DNA from: Adiantum capillus-veneris
Taxonomy: Eukaryota; Streptophyta; Polypodiopsida; Polypodiales; Pteridaceae
Assembly: GCA_014529385.2 (NCBI GenBank)
Contig: CM043963.1
Span: 70,882,412-70,946,411, forward strand
Direction of reading: 5' to 3'
Length of the DNA: 64,000 nt
In this document: piece by piece, positions 9,051 through 19,516 of the stretch
Position numbering within the stretch: the stretch's first letter is position 1
Layout: each line of letters begins with the position of its first letter
The notes under the pieces: generated by a model
The model's database searches: none
What the model saw: the letters and a program-made list of their open reading frames with translations, nothing else
What the model was told of the DNA's origin: nothing
Program-made: the position numbers and the translations under genes

Positions 9051-10748
9051 CTAATTTTGATTGATACAGAGAACCAAATCGCTTTTCTGAAACTCCCTGA
9101 TCTTAATTCTTCTGTCATGCCAGTGTTTTCTTCTTTGCTGAACAATTTCTTGTTCCAGCATAGTCCTCTGTCTCAGCTCATCTAGATGTGCTAGATCCTC
9201 CAGTCTCTTTTTTAGATTGTGATTAAAATCCAAGCCATGCTCTACTGCCATCCTGAGACTGGGTATGACAAATTCCATTGGTACAACAGCTTCACTGCCA
9301 TACACCATTCTAAATGGTGTTAACCCTATAGTGACCTTATAAGTTGTTCTATATGCCCATAGAACAGTTTGAAGTTTCAAGTCCCACTGCTTTGGATTTT
9401 TTTGCATAATCTTGGTAAGGATAGTCTTGACAGTCTTGTTATTGCTTTCCCCTTGCCCATTGCATCTAGGATAATATGGTGTTGATTCTTGATGCTTGAC
9501 TGAAAGCATATCCATGAGAATATCCATAGTGTCATTTATAAAGTGTGTACCTTGGTCTGACACAATCTCCACAGGACATCCGTATCGGCATACAATATTC
9601 TCAAATAGGAACCTAGCCGTGGATTTTGATGTGTTGTCGGGAAGAGCCTTAGCTTCGATCCACTTGGTCACATAACAGGTAGCCATTAACATATATCTAT
9701 TCTTCCTTGGAGTAATCTTTTTGAATGGACCCATAAAATCCAGACCCCATTTCATGAAAACACCCAGTGGTTGGACTGACGTTAAAGGAGTCATATTTGC
9801 TGCTGTGGGTCTGCCCATTCTTTGGCATATATCACATGTTTTACAAAAACTTTTGACATTAGATATTAAAGTCTGCCACCACAAACCAGCCTGTAAAATC
9901 TTCTTGAAAGTAATATCAGTAGAAAAATGTCCACCAGATTCTCCATTATATACCTTTGCAATAACTTGCATTTTATCCTCCATAGGCTCACATCGGCGAA
10001 GAATCCCATCGACACCCAATCTGTAGAGTGAGCCGCCAATGATAGTGAACTTTAGACTTTTAATAACCAGAGCCTTCTTCTGATTCTGCATCCAGTCATC
10101 TAGGAACACACCCTTAGACAGGAACTGATATACTTCATACAATTCTGAATCAATTGATTTTGCCACTTCTAGTTGAAATAGTTCTGCATCTACTGGCGTG
10201 TCTCTCAAAGACTCCTTAGAGTAGCCCTCTGTACTCCTAAACAAGAAATCAACACCACAATTGTTTTTTCTAGGTTTATGGAAAATACGAAATGCAAATT
10301 CCATAAGGAACATCATCCACCATATCAGCCTGCCTTGAATAATGACTTTATTAATCAGAAATAATAAGGCTTGACAATCCACATAGAAATGAAACAGCTT
10401 GCCCAACAAATAATGTCTGAATTTAGTAGCACTAAAAATCATCCATAAGGCTTCTCTTTCATTAGTTGTATATCCTTGTTCAGCTTGACTAAATCTACGA
10501 CTAGCAAAGTATACTGGATAATCAATTCTTCCTTCTGGCTGAGCTAGTATTGCTCCCATCGCCAGTCCCAAAGCATCCACATGTACGTGAAAAATGACAT
10601 CCCAATTTGGTTGTAGAAGAACCGGTTTATTAATGATGGCATTCTTTAATTTTTGAAAACTTTCTTCACATTCAGCAGTCCAGCTGAACTTGGTGGTTTT
10701 CTTTGTAAGTTCATCCAATGGTAATGCTTGGGAAGCAAACTTATGCAC
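9051..10748 (-). CDS. RNase H and integrase of G2
   Basis: A 565-residue open frame. Residues about 20-150 are Ty3-type RNase H (FHVHVDALGLAMGAIL, FASRRFSQAEQGYTTNERE). Residues about 270-320 hold the integrase zinc finger (GGHFS, then CKTCDICQR). The catalytic core follows, with WGLDFMGPF (first Asp), VEIVSDQGTHF (second Asp) and PYYPRCNGQGESNN (Glu). The C-terminus has the YGSEAVVP motif and basic linker. Integrase inserts the cDNA into host chromosomes; RNase H removes the RNA template. This is the longest nearly complete enzyme frame in the window, but the element around it is broken. Confidence 0.9.
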   Translation of the reverse strand: MHKFASQALPLDELTKKTTKFSWTAECEESFQKLKNAIINKPVLLQPNWDVIFHVHVDALGLAMGAILAQPEGRIDYPVYFASRRFSQAEQGYTTNEREALWMIFSATKFRHYLLGKLFHFYVDCQALLFLINKVIIQGRLIWWMMFLMEFAFRIFHKPRKNNCGVDFLFRSTEGYSKESLRDTPVDAELFQLEVAKSIDSELYEVYQFLSKGVFLDDWMQNQKKALVIKSLKFTIIGGSLYRLGVDGILRRCEPMEDKMQVIAKVYNGESGGHFSTDITFKKILQAGLWWQTLISNVKSFCKTCDICQRMGRPTAANMTPLTSVQPLGVFMKWGLDFMGPFKKITPRKNRYMLMATCYVTKWIEAKALPDNTSKSTARFLFENIVCRYGCPVEIVSDQGTHFINDTMDILMDMLSVKHQESTPYYPRCNGQGESNNKTVKTILTKIMQKNPKQWDLKLQTVLWAYRTTYKVTIGLTPFRMVYGSEAVVPMEFVIPSLRMAVEHGLDFNHNLKKRLEDLAHLDELRQRTMLEQEIVQQRRKHWHDRRIKIREFQKSDLVLCINQN

Positions 10749-10936
10749 AAATATTCTGAAAAACTTAATAGATCCCAGGAAAGAACTTAATTCTGATGCA
10801 TTTCTAGGCGCCTTGGCCTATTAAACGCATTGGATCTTGTCATTGGCCATTTCCATTCCATTTCTAGACACCATAGTAGCTGTCCTTTCTAGACTAAGAA
10901 AACAGATTTGAATGGATTCAGACAAATCCGCTTTCC

Positions 10937-11657
10937 CTAACAGTGCCTAAAAACCATCTCCAAAAATAGTAAATTCTTTTCCTCTGTTGAATATACAGTG
11001 AAGTCATCCATGAATATGGCGAGGGATGGATGAAGAAATTCACTTAATATTTCCATCATACATCGTTGAAAAGTGACCGGTGCATTGCAAAGGCAAAATG
11101 GCATTACTAGATACATAAATGATCCCCACTCCGTAATAAAAGTGGTCTTACCCGGATCCTCAGGAGCAATCTGTAACTGGTTATAGCCACTATAACCATA
11201 CATAAAGCTATACATCTCATATCCTGCAATTTCATCACGTAACATATTTGTGAAGGGTAATGGAAATGGATCCTTGATTGTTTTGAGCATTTAGTTTCCT
11301 ATAATCTACACATACTCTCAGCTTCCCATTCTTCTTAGGCACAACCACAATAGGAAACAACCAATCACTACTAGCTACTTCAGTAATGAACCCAGCTTTC
11401 AAAAGGTTTTTAATCTCTTCCTTGACCTTCTTAGAATAATTTGGATTCATTCGATAGCACTGTCGTCGTACTAGCCTGGCATCTGGTTTCAGTGGTATTC
11501 GATGTTGACAGACCTCTGGATCCACTCGTTTGAGATCAGTATGTTCCCATGCGAACACATCTTTATAGTGTTGGAACATATGTCGTGCCTTCTCTTTCAT
11601 CGTAGGATTCAAATGTTTATTGACCTTGATCAATCTAGGGTTTTCCTCAGACCCCAA
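10937..11657 (-). pseudogene. Reverse transcriptase of G2
   Basis: Two overlapping open stretches (11235-11657 and 10937-11290). The first has the pre-palm HYKDVFAWEHTDLKRVDPEV and the fingers motif VVVPKKNGKLRVCVDYRKLN. The second has GYSGYNQLQIAPED and the polymerase box FMDDF, the metal-binding Asp pair. Order and spacing are those of Ty3/gypsy RT. The sequence resembles the A2 RT (55733-56866), which supports a shared non-chromovirus lineage. Confidence 0.85.
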
Positions 11658-11660
11658 ATT

Positions 11661-11984
11661 TTATTCCTCTATCTCTTGATCATCTGGAAGCACCCAGTTA
11701 GGCCCTCCACCCTTTCTCTTGGTTGACTCCTCAACGCAATCCCAAGATGATCCTCTGAGCTTTGAATTACTATTCTGATTTTCAATGGATTCTCTAGAGT
11801 GTGCCTGTTCTACTAGTGGGCTTAAATCAATTGGTTCTTCTGGCCTTCCAGTTAGCCGAACTACACGTTCTCTTGAATTCAGTTCAGTGAATTGGTCTGA
11901 AAATTGTTTCTTTTGTTTTTCAGCTTGATCTTTGTTCATTAAAACTGCATTGAGATCTATCTGTGTTAATGGAAAAATATTCAT
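11661..11984 (-). CDS. Pre-RT linker of G2
   Basis: A 107-residue polar frame immediately upstream of RT on the same strand, starting MNIFPLTQIDLNAVL and containing RLTGRPEEPIDLSPLV. It has no catalytic motif. The position between protease and RT fits the linker found in many plant Ty3/gypsy polyproteins. Confidence 0.5.
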   Translation of the reverse strand: MNIFPLTQIDLNAVLMNKDQAEKQKKQFSDQFTELNSRERVVRLTGRPEEPIDLSPLVEQAHSRESIENQNSNSKLRGSSWDCVEESTKRKGGGPNWVLPDDQEIEE

Positions 11985-12695
11985 AGCCGCTTACATTCTC
12001 TCAATTTTCTTCACCTTATACTTCTGGAAAAGCTCTTTGGGTCTCAGTTCCTTTCTCCAACTTCTAGTGTTATTTGTCTGAATCTAGATTCTGCCACTGG
12101 CCCCTTGTATTGTCAGAGTCTGATTAGCATAGTCGTGAATAGCATGTGCCATTTGCAGCCATGGGTGTCCTAGTAGCGTCCCATACACTCCTTTGCACAT
12201 CTAGTACTAGGAAACTAGCTTTAAACGTTTCTTTGCCCACTCTTATCTGCATACTCTCTATCATTTAGTTGCCTGCACCATTCGATGATCCGCCATTCAA
12301 ACTTTGAAAGGTGCTGGTTTCAGGTTAGTAATTCCCATCCTCTATTGAAGATGTGCTCCCAAAATGTTTACCCCTATTCCTCCATCTTGTATGACGCTCG
12401 ATAGTGGTTCCCACTGTTTTCGAACTTTGTAATCCACCTAAATCAATGGCACTTCATCATCTCTCACAGCTATCAAGTCGACTGATCTGGCCTCCGCCTC
12501 AGCCTTCATTCGGTGTTTGATGAATTTCACTGCTTCAAGCAAAGTTCTTCTAATGTCCTCTAACTCCACAGTGAGTTTCTGAATTCTGTCACAAATCTTG
12601 ACATGAATTTCTTCTTTCTCATGATCAGAGTTGTTGTCAGAATTTGAACTGGTAGTATCTTCACAATACCATTCCTTTATTTCAGTGCTTTCAGC
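11985..12695 (-). pseudogene. Degenerate protease region of G2
   Basis: About 700 bp between the gag C-terminus and the RT linker, where the protease should lie. Minus-strand frames show scattered protein-like pieces, but I cannot place a D-T/S-G motif with confidence. The call rests on position only. Confidence 0.35.
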
Positions 12696-12884
12696 TCATT
12701 TATCAATTCCCAACTCTTCCATCAACCCTTGTACTGCAGCCCATATGGTCTCAGGTATCCTAGGCTTTGACTGATTTGGTTGTGCTGTCTCAGAAAAGTG
12801 GGTAGGTATCTTATGAATTACCTGGGTGTCAGATCTCTCTGACTGCTCTGACAGCTTCTTGGCTAAATCCTCCGTGATTTTCAC
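12696..12884 (-). CDS. Short gag-protease spacer frame of G2
   Basis: A 62-residue frame starting MKITEDLAKKLSEQSE and containing the block PETIWAAVQGLMEELGIDK. It is predicted mainly helical. It lies directly after the gag zinc-knuckle region on the same strand and is probably the continuation of the polyprotein. Nothing catalytic is seen. Confidence 0.4.
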   Translation of the reverse strand: MKITEDLAKKLSEQSERSDTQVIHKIPTHFSETAQPNQSKPRIPETIWAAVQGLMEELGIDK

Positions 12885-12922
12885 CGCTAGTTCTCTCTAC
12901 TCTTGCCATTCATCAACCACCT

Positions 12923-13987
12923 TTATTTACTGTTGGCCTTCCATACCTCTCTCTGCTGAGCCCATTTGCTACTTTTAGGAGTGACTAGTTTTGCTGGATT
13001 TTCTGGAATTTCCTCAATCACCACCCCTTTACTTTGTGTAAATGCTTGTACAGTAACTGGTTCTGGAACCTTCGCCTCAATATCCGCAGTCACAGGTGTT
13101 TTTGGACATTGAGCCGCGAAATGCTCATACTTACCACAAGTATAGCAATTCAGGCTTTGATTCTGAAAATGACCATGACCTCGGCCCCGGCTAGTACCCA
13201 CTTGGTATCTACCGCACCTTGTACCAGTACCACCTGTACCTGGTTTCTCTTCTTGATAAGCCCTTGTAGTTTCCACTCTTACTGATTGAGCATTGGTAAA
13301 TGCCACCACTGATAAATCTTTTCCCTTCTTGAAATGACGAATTCGAATACCAGAGTTGTTCCATAGATGGCCATAGGATTTGCAATAATTACACTGTGGA
13401 CATTCATTTGAAACATGGTCTTTAGATTTACACTTTGAACACCAGGTTTCCATTCTTCTTACCGGTTGTTTGGTCTGGCTAATTTCAGCAATTTGCCGGG
13501 CCATCTCTTCAATCTTCCTAGACCAAGATTCCTTTTTAATCTTGTCTTTGGTCCTTTCATCTGAGCTACTTTCAGAACTACTAGAGGCTCTACTTGAATC
13601 AGAATATTCATTAGAAGTACTGCTACCACTGGACCTCCTCTGCTTATGACTCTTTTCCTTCTTAGCTTGTTGTTCTAGCTTCAGGTCTCACTGCACCAAA
13701 TCATTGAGTTTATTTGTTGGTGCTGGCACCTCCTATTTCCTAAGCTTCTTATTGTGGAAACCATTCAAAAACCATGCTTGCAGCCGCTTTTCAGATGGTG
13801 GTTCTTGCAATTGTCTAGTCAAATCCTTGATTTTCTCAACATAACTTCTAACTGACAATTTTCTCTGCTTTATCTTATCCAGCTCACAGAGTATATCCTC
13901 ATCCCCTTTGCTTCGTGTAACTGCTCGTACAGGAATTAGTCTGAATCCTTCACCTCGGTATCCGTAGATCCAAGTGTTTTTGGACAC
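12923..13987 (-). CDS. Gag C-terminal region of G2, first duplicate
   Basis: The open stretch 12923-13504 (193 residues) has two to three Cys/His knuckle-type motifs: CSKCKSKDHVSNECP, CNYCKSYGHLWN and CYTCGKYEHFAAQCP. It also has a Gly/Arg-rich TSRGRGHGHFQNQ linker, typical of a nucleocapsid that binds RNA. The stretch 13733-13987 carries the end of the capsid domain (DEDILCELDKIKQRKLSVRSY). Nearly all of this is repeated in 13903-14779. Confidence 0.75.
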
Positions 13988-14779
13988 TAAGCCGCGAAAT
14001 GCCCATACTTACCACATGTAAGCAATTCAGGATTTGATTTTAAAAATTACCACGACCTCGGCCTCGGCTGGTACCCGCTTGGTATCTACCGCGCCCTGCT
14101 CCAATACCACTTGCACCCGGTTTCTCCTCTTGAGAAACACTGGTAGTTTCCACTCTTACTGGTTCAGCATTGGTGAATACTACCACTGACAAATGTTTTC
14201 CCTTCTTAAAATGATGAATTCAAATACCACAATTTTTTTGTAAATGGCCATAGGCTTTGCAATAAGTACAGTGTGGACATTCCTTTGAAACATGGTCTTT
14301 AGATTTACACTTTGAGCGCCAGGTTTCGATTATTCTTATTGGTTGTCTGGTCTGGCTAATTTCAGCAATTTGCCGAACCATCTCTTCAATCGTCCTAGAC
14401 CAAGATCCTTTCTTCATCTTGTCTTTGGTTGTTTCATCTGAACTACTTTCAGAGCTACTGGAGGCTCTACTGGAATCAGAATCTTCAATAGAAGTACTGC
14501 TACTACTGGACCTCCTCTTCTTATGACTCTTTTCCTTCTTAGCTTGCTGTTTGAGCTTCAGGGCCCGCTGCACCAAATCATTGAATTTCTTGGTTGGTGT
14601 CGGCACCTCCTGTTCCCTAAGCTTCTTACTGCAAAACCCATTCAAAAACCATGCTCGCAGCCGCTTTTCGGATGGTGGTTCCTGCAGTTGTCTAGTTAGT
14701 TCCTTGATTTTCTAAGCATAGCTTCTGACTGACAATTTTCCATGCCTTATCTTATCCAGCTCACAGAGTATATCCTCAT
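13024..14779 (-). repeat. Tandem duplication of ~880 bp inside G2 gag
   Basis: Unit one 13024-13902 and unit two 13903-14779 run in the same order. Both start CCCCTTT(G/A)CTT and share the zinc-knuckle, Ser-rich and capsid-end sections, for example CTTGGTATCTACCGC and GAACCATCTGAAAAGCGG-like blocks. The units differ at perhaps one base in ten by eye, so the duplication is old. The second unit ends where the unduplicated capsid sequence (KYSHNRGDEDIL) continues. Confidence 0.75.
14220..14645 (-). CDS. Gag zinc-knuckle region of G2, second duplicate
   Basis: A 141-residue frame with a Ser-rich acidic tract around residues 45-75 and CX2C-type knuckles CSKCKSKDHVSKECP and CTYCKAYGHLQKNC. It is the paralogous copy of the 12923-13504 region within the 880-bp duplication. 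The expected role is nucleocapsid RNA binding. Confidence 0.75.
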   Translation of the reverse strand: MNGFCSKKLREQEVPTPTKKFNDLVQRALKLKQQAKKEKSHKKRRSSSSSTSIEDSDSSRASSSSESSSDETTKDKMKKGSWSRTIEEMVRQIAEISQTRQPIRIIETWRSKCKSKDHVSKECPHCTYCKAYGHLQKNCGI

Positions 14780-15143
14780 CCCCTCTGTTGTGTGAATATT
14801 TCAGTCGGAAAGCTTTAAGAAGTTTATTATATGATCTGAGTTGACAAGCCGGGTAATGGTAGTACCATTTCCTTGCTACCTCCTTTAATGTTTGTGGAAA
14901 GTATTCACCCCAGCCATCTTCATCAATATTTTTTAACTCAGCATACTGCTCAAAGGCTTGGATATGAACATCCGGGTCATCCTTCTTTTCCCCTTTGAAC
15001 ATGGGAAAAGAAATTTTCAATGAAGATGTGTAATCATTTCTGTCAGCATCATTTCTTCCTCTTCTTATCTTGGGATCCTGACTCCTTTTTGAAGCTTTAT
15101 TATAATGGTCTGTGTTTGCATCCCAATTAGTTTCTGCCTCCAT
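14712..15143 (-). CDS. Gag capsid core of G2
   Basis: A 143-residue frame with the retrotransposon-gag core: LKISFPMFKGEKKDDPDVHI, ARKWYYHYPACQLRSYNKLL and CELDKIRHGKLSVRSY. In the family this domain forms the capsid shell. Its N-terminal continuation on the minus strand is interrupted by element F at 15244-17420 and resumes at 17426. Confidence 0.8.
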   Translation of the reverse strand: MEAETNWDANTDHYNKASKRSQDPKIRRGRNDADRNDYTSSLKISFPMFKGEKKDDPDVHIQAFEQYAELKNIDEDGWGEYFPQTLKEVARKWYYHYPACQLRSYNKLLKAFRLKYSHNRGDEDILCELDKIRHGKLSVRSYA

Positions 15144-15238
15144 CTCAGTTTCTCTTTCCTCCCTGGATTTTCTACTGGAACTATGGCTACTTCCTTTACT
15201 ACCTTTGGCTCCTTTCGTCCCCCTGTGTGGTTTGAGAA

Positions 15239-15243
15239 CTCTT
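15239..15243. repeat. Target-site duplication of F (left, CTCTT)
   Basis: CTCTT directly precedes the TG start of the left F LTR. The same five bases follow the CA end of the right LTR at 17421-17425. Five-base duplications are the normal signature of LTR-element integration. Confidence 0.85.
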
Positions 15244-17420
15244 TGTTAGCAGCGGCGGCTAATGGCTACACCAATTATGTACCAAGCTGTGGATGTGCCA
15301 TAGTGCACAATATTTACTTTTCATTGTATAGGGCTTGGGCTCATTTAAGAGTTCCAAAGTTGTATGAGTCTAGGCTACAGAGCTCACTTTATCCCATAAG
15401 TTGAAGGGTTTGAGGCCCAAAGCTATAAAAGAGCCGTATGTTTAATGAGAGGTCATTCTAGAGTGGTCCTTTTGAGAACTCTCTCCCTAGAGTAGCTCTT
15501 GATGGCCTAGCCTTTGAGCTTAATGCCCATGCTTAGAAGGCTAGTGCTAATCACATGTAATTAGTGTAATACTCTCTTAATTAATCTAGTCTGATTAGGC
15601 TTTAGCATTTTTTAGTCCAATTGCCACTAGTATCTCATAAAGGAAGCAATAAAAATGTGCAAAAAAATGAATCATGAAGCAAAGAAGTGTCCAAAAAAGT
15701 AGCAAAAATGCTACTAAGGCACATGAAAATAAAAATTCTATGTTATGTTGTGTCTTTGTGGTCTAGCGCCTTATTGGCACTTGGAAGCGAGGGGAATCAC
15801 CTTGGCTCACTTGGTCAAGGCCCTAAACCGATGCCCTGGGTTGATAGGGGTTAGCCGTCGCCTTAGTAAGCTAGTAGGCTTGTGGAACACCTTCTTGAGG
15901 GTTCAAGGAGCTGAGAGTCGCACCTAGACTTGCCTTGGGGTGGTAGCCTTGTGATTGTGCTTTAATCTTTCAATGAATGACTTAATCAAAACTTCCATGA
16001 GCTTCAAAAAAACAAAAAAAAAAACTTTGACAATGTACTAATAGATTAGGAGCTTTTTTATAGCCCATAGACATGATAGACTTGAATGATTTATTAAGAT
16101 TGTTCACATAGTTTTTAGGCTAGTAGGTTTATTAACTTTCATTAGCTTAGGGTCATAATTGATTGCTTGTGTTTCATGCATAAAACTGAAATTTCAAGTG
16201 GTTTAATCTTCACAATAGTTTGAGTAATTTTTTTCTTTATGTTGTCTAGTTTTTGACTATGATTGACCCATCTTTTAGAAGCAAAAAATCACTTTGCATG
16301 ATTGTTCATTTATGCTTCATGTTTTATTCATTTTTGGTGGCCTTTGATGCTCATTACTTGTTGTTATGTTTTGCAACTCAACATTTCTTCCATGGAATTT
16401 CTTTCTACCATGTCACTGTCTCTTGCTTCACCGGCACACAAGGACGTGCGCCAAATTAGGAAGGGGGGAGTGTTAGCAGCGGCTAACGGCTACACCAATT
16501 ATGCACCAAGCTGTGGATGTGCCATAGTGCACAATATTTACTTTTCATTGTATAGGGCTTGGGCTCATTTAGGAGTTACAAAGTTGTATGAGTCTATGCT
16601 AGAGAGCTCACTTTATCCCATAGTTGAAGTGTTTGAGGCCCAAAGCTATAAAAGAGCCCTATGCTTAATGAGAGGTCATTTTAGAGTGTTCCTTTTGAGA
16701 ACTCTCTCCCTAGAGTAGCTCTTGATGGCCTAACCTTTGAGCTTAATGCCCATGCTTAGAAGGCTAGTGCTAATCACATGTAATTAGTGTAATCCTCTCT
16801 TAATTAATCTAGTCTTCATTATGTTGTCAATCATGTTTCGATACTTTCCTTCATTGTTTTGAAGTGGTGATATTTTCTAATATAACTCTTACTTATGCTA
16901 AGCTACTCCGATTAGTGGAGTCCTTATCTAACTCTCTCGATTAAGTGGAGTGGGCGTACTCGTGATTGAGGGATTAGAGTTTTCCTCTAATGGTGTGCTT
17001 GTGTGTGTGTAGGTTTAAGAATCCTTGAGCTTAATTTTATTATGTGTGACTTGATTTGGACACCATGATTGGCATGGTTGGGGTGGCCGACTTGAATGAA
17101 ATCTTGTGTGCTTAATCGTCAATGCATGTAATTAGAGTTGTGCTTGAGAGACTCCAAGATTAGTGTGTTTCACTTCGTTGCTTGATGTGTGTAGATGATT
17201 GCTTGTATTGATGCTTAATGTGCGATTAGCATTAGTTGATTTGGGATGATTTCTATTTGCATTGGAGGATGCAAGCTCTTGAATCCTCTCAATCTTTGCA
17301 TCCGATGACGCTCTCGCACATTATTTGTGTGATGCCTCCAAGCCCTAGCCGGGTCATGCTCTCTCTCTCCGGATTGATAGATTTGTGGGAGATTGCCTAT
17401 GCTATGGCGAGCCTCCAACA
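15244..17420 (+). mobile_element. Non-coding LTR element F nested in G2 gag
   Basis: A plus-strand insertion bounded by CTCTT duplications. The right LTR (16471-17420, 950 bp) starts TGTTAGCAGCGGC and ends CCTCCAACA, and is preceded by the polypurine tract AGGAAGGGGGGAG (16458-16470). The left LTR starts at 15244 and matches the right one over about 345 bp with roughly 95% identity by eye. Both carry CTATAAAAGAGCC, a TATA box, at the same offset (15424-15430 and 16647-16653). No gag or pol motif is seen inside, so it is either a non-autonomous element or a heavily reduced one. It is broken and younger than its host G2. Confidence 0.85.
15424..15430 (+). promoter_or_regulatory. TATA box in left LTR of F
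   Basis: TATAAAA in the context AAAGCTATAAAAGAGCC. It is conserved at the same offset in the right LTR (16647-16653), as expected for an LTR core promoter driving plus-strand transcription. Confidence 0.65.
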
Positions 17421-17425
17421 CTCTT
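17421..17425. repeat. Target-site duplication of F (right, CTCTT)
   Basis: Identical to 15239-15243. It fixes the right LTR edge and shows that the flanking gag sequence was continuous before insertion. Confidence 0.85.
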
Positions 17426-17677
17426 GGCCTTGCGTTCTTCCCTTTCAACCCTTCTTCTTTTGGATTGACTAGAATGCTGAGAGTCCTTTGCCTAATCATC
17501 ATGATTGTGCTCCTCCTTAGCCTCAATGTCAGTCACTTTTTCATCCTTGGAATCAAAATCTCTTTCTGACTCCTCAGGGATAGGGTCAACATGATAGAAT
17601 GGTTTCCGACCACGACTCGGTTTGGGTGCCGTCACTGCAGCTGAAAACTTAAACTGGGAGAGGAGTTTTCTAGTCAA
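17426..17677 (-). CDS. Gag N-terminal fragment of G2
   Basis: A 61-residue frame (17492-17677) starting MTRKLLSQFKFSAAVT and then acidic (PEESERDFDSKDEK), followed by basic Lys-rich sequence down to the F insertion. It sits where the gag start should be, just inside the primer-site-like sequence. It is assigned by position; no domain is recognised. Confidence 0.5.
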
Positions 17678-17733
17678 CGAGCAACAGCTCTAGCCACGGT
17701 GATTGCCAAAATGGAATTGGAGCTGATCTCTTT

Positions 17734-18222
17734 AGATAGCTGATTCCAGTGTTAGAGTTTACAGCTACTACTGGTGATTCATTAGTTCAATCCGTAGAAC
17801 TCAAGGAGAAGATAGAAACTGAACTGGAACAATTACATGAACTAAAATACATCTGCTGAGGAGAGAGACAAATTGAATGACTGGAATTAGTGTTCAAATT
17901 CAAATTCAGATTTAATACCTGAGAAATAATGGATACAAAGTATATCTAACTGAAGTACACTCGACTACTGTATTAGGGATTACAAAATAAGATTAAAAGT
18001 GAGGATAATGTAGCTCGGGAACAGCTTCAGGACTACAACCACACAACTAAGAGTAAGAAGTCAAAAGATAAACAACCCACAAGTACAGCCAACCAGATTA
18101 CAATGTAATAGGTCCTATTTATATCCCCTTGAAGCTACTGTGGTAACAGCCATGGTAATTACCTAATTGGTCCGCTGCTTGGATTTCAGGATCTGGTTCC
18201 CACCTAGTGAGACTGCCTCTGC

Positions 18223-18230
<8 letters not shown>
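17734..18230 (-). promoter_or_regulatory. Probable 5' LTR and promoter of G2
   Basis: A primer-site-like TGGAATCAGCTATC on the minus strand (about 17735-17748) adjoins a TGTTAGAG start at 17750. A minus-strand TATAAATA lies at 18116-18123, correctly placed to start transcription toward gag. The outer end of this LTR is not identified; it may stop before or include the (GA)n tract. No second copy is visible in the window, so the call is tentative. Confidence 0.4.

Positions 18231-18236
<6 letters not shown>

Positions 18237-18313
<77 letters not shown>
18237..18313. repeat. (GA)n microsatellite, 77 bp
   Basis: Uninterrupted GA dinucleotides. Long open frames through it are a by-product of the repeat. 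Confidence 0.95.
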
Positions 18314-18316
<3 letters not shown>

Positions 18317-19333
18317 GCCACCATGTGTACAAGACAAAGGCAAGGGGCCGTTTCAAGGCCTACCAAGCAAAGGCAAAAGGACAAGCTTAAAGTGGGCACC
18401 AAATGCAAGGGTAAGTAAGCCTTTCCAAGGTTGGGCATGGCAGGATCAAGGAGAGGGTGAGGAAAAAAAGAGAGAGAAAAGAGAACTGGCAGGAGCTGGA
18501 CAGAGGTGGTCAAAGGGAAAAATCAAAAGGAGATTGCAAGGCTAAGCTCCCAAAAGGGATAAAAATAAATGAAAAAATAAAAATAAAAAAAATGCTAAGG
18601 GGCATTAGGGATGTCGCTAATGCACCTCCCCTCAAGTGCAAGAGAAAGAGAAAGAGAGCACATGAAGCCAGAGGTGGTTACCTCCTCCCAAAGTTACCAA
18701 ATGTGAATGCCAAATGGACCAATGAGAGAGCAGTTTCTAAACTTGAAGGCCCCCCACTATAAAGGTCCTTTTTTAATCAAATTAGGGGCTTTTTTGGTGT
18801 CGTTTGAAGCCTACAAAGTGGAGCTCTCTGACAAACTAATCCCTTTGTATGTTTTTCTTGAAAATGGCCATGGTGATGGCAGTGCAAGCTTGTGTACATG
18901 CCTTTTGAAGTGCAATCAAGTCATTGTTGCCCCGTCTTGCTGTCGTTCTCCCTTTCCCCCTTCTCTTCTCCTGCTCTGGTGTTTCCCCTCAGTGCTGACA
19001 ATGTGGAAGTGTGTGTCCCCCCGAACCGATAGTGTTTTGTGTGAGAGAGTGAGATTGACTGGCTATGTGTGTGTGTAAGGGTGGAGACAGATTGTGGCAA
19101 TAGGTGTGTGTTGTGTGGTGGACTTGTGCAGTGTGTGAGTAGTGAAAATTGAGCATGTGGTGGTCTGCTAGTGAGAGGTGTGTTTTTCGAAGGTGTTTTC
19201 TGAGAGGATAGGGGTGATGTGGATACCCTCAGCTATAGAGAGTCCTTTGTTGTTGTGCCAAGTGTGTTCCCCCATTCCCCCACTCCAACATGTGCTGGAG
19301 TTGCTAGCAACTAATCTTGAGAGGATGCAACCT
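18314..19333. other. Unassigned AG/TG-rich stretch
   Basis: No coding domain or repeat boundary recognised. It contains a plus-strand CACTATAAAGG near 18756 and TG-rich runs around 19060-19140, which give it an LTR-like flavour, but no partner copy is present in the window. Confidence 0.4.
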
Positions 19334-19516
19334 GCTCTGATACCAATTGTTGGAATTAGGGTTGCAGGAAAACATACACAGCTTGGAGAAGACAAAGTAA
19401 GATCAACGCACACAATGAAGAGAGTGATGGGTGTATATACAATGCACAGGGGAAAAAACCTCCTAGTGAGGGGAAAAATACCCCGGCAACCCTAATTGTA
19501 TTCACACACATCACTA
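19334..19516 (-). repeat. Copia-type LTR end with tRNA-Met primer site
   Basis: GCTCTGATACC at 19334-19344 is the reverse complement of GGTATCAGAGC, the initiator tRNA-Met primer site of many plant copia elements. An LTR-type TGTTGGAATTAGGG start follows at 19348. The LTR can be followed for about 170 bp before A-type LTR sequence takes over. No copia coding region is found on the primer-site side. It is a fossil fragment. Confidence 0.6.

Larger units (their letters stand above)
8888..18230 (-). mobile_element. Ty3/gypsy element G2 (fossil) with nested insertion
   Basis: Minus-strand element. From high to low coordinates it shows an LTR-like promoter region, gag N-terminus (interrupted by element F), gag with zinc knuckles (partly duplicated), a weak protease region, RT, RNase H and integrase. 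The integrase ends in a YGSEAVVPMEFVIPSLRM motif, as in non-chromovirus plant Ty3/gypsy. There is no chromodomain and no second RNase H. It is broken, with at least six breaks. The right boundary is uncertain. Confidence 0.75.

Noticed and set aside
18119-18545. Long reading frames through the (GA)n tract on both strands (Ser-Leu and Arg-Glu repeats)
   Set aside because: Dinucleotide repeats keep several frames open by composition; no real protein is implied. The same holds at 38510-38692, 39236-39648 and 50830-51150.
19334-19344. tRNA-like matches at primer sites (also 41270-41282, 6612-6629, 63391-63410)
   Set aside because: They are 11-20-base primer-binding sites next to LTRs; no cloverleaf or tRNA gene is present.
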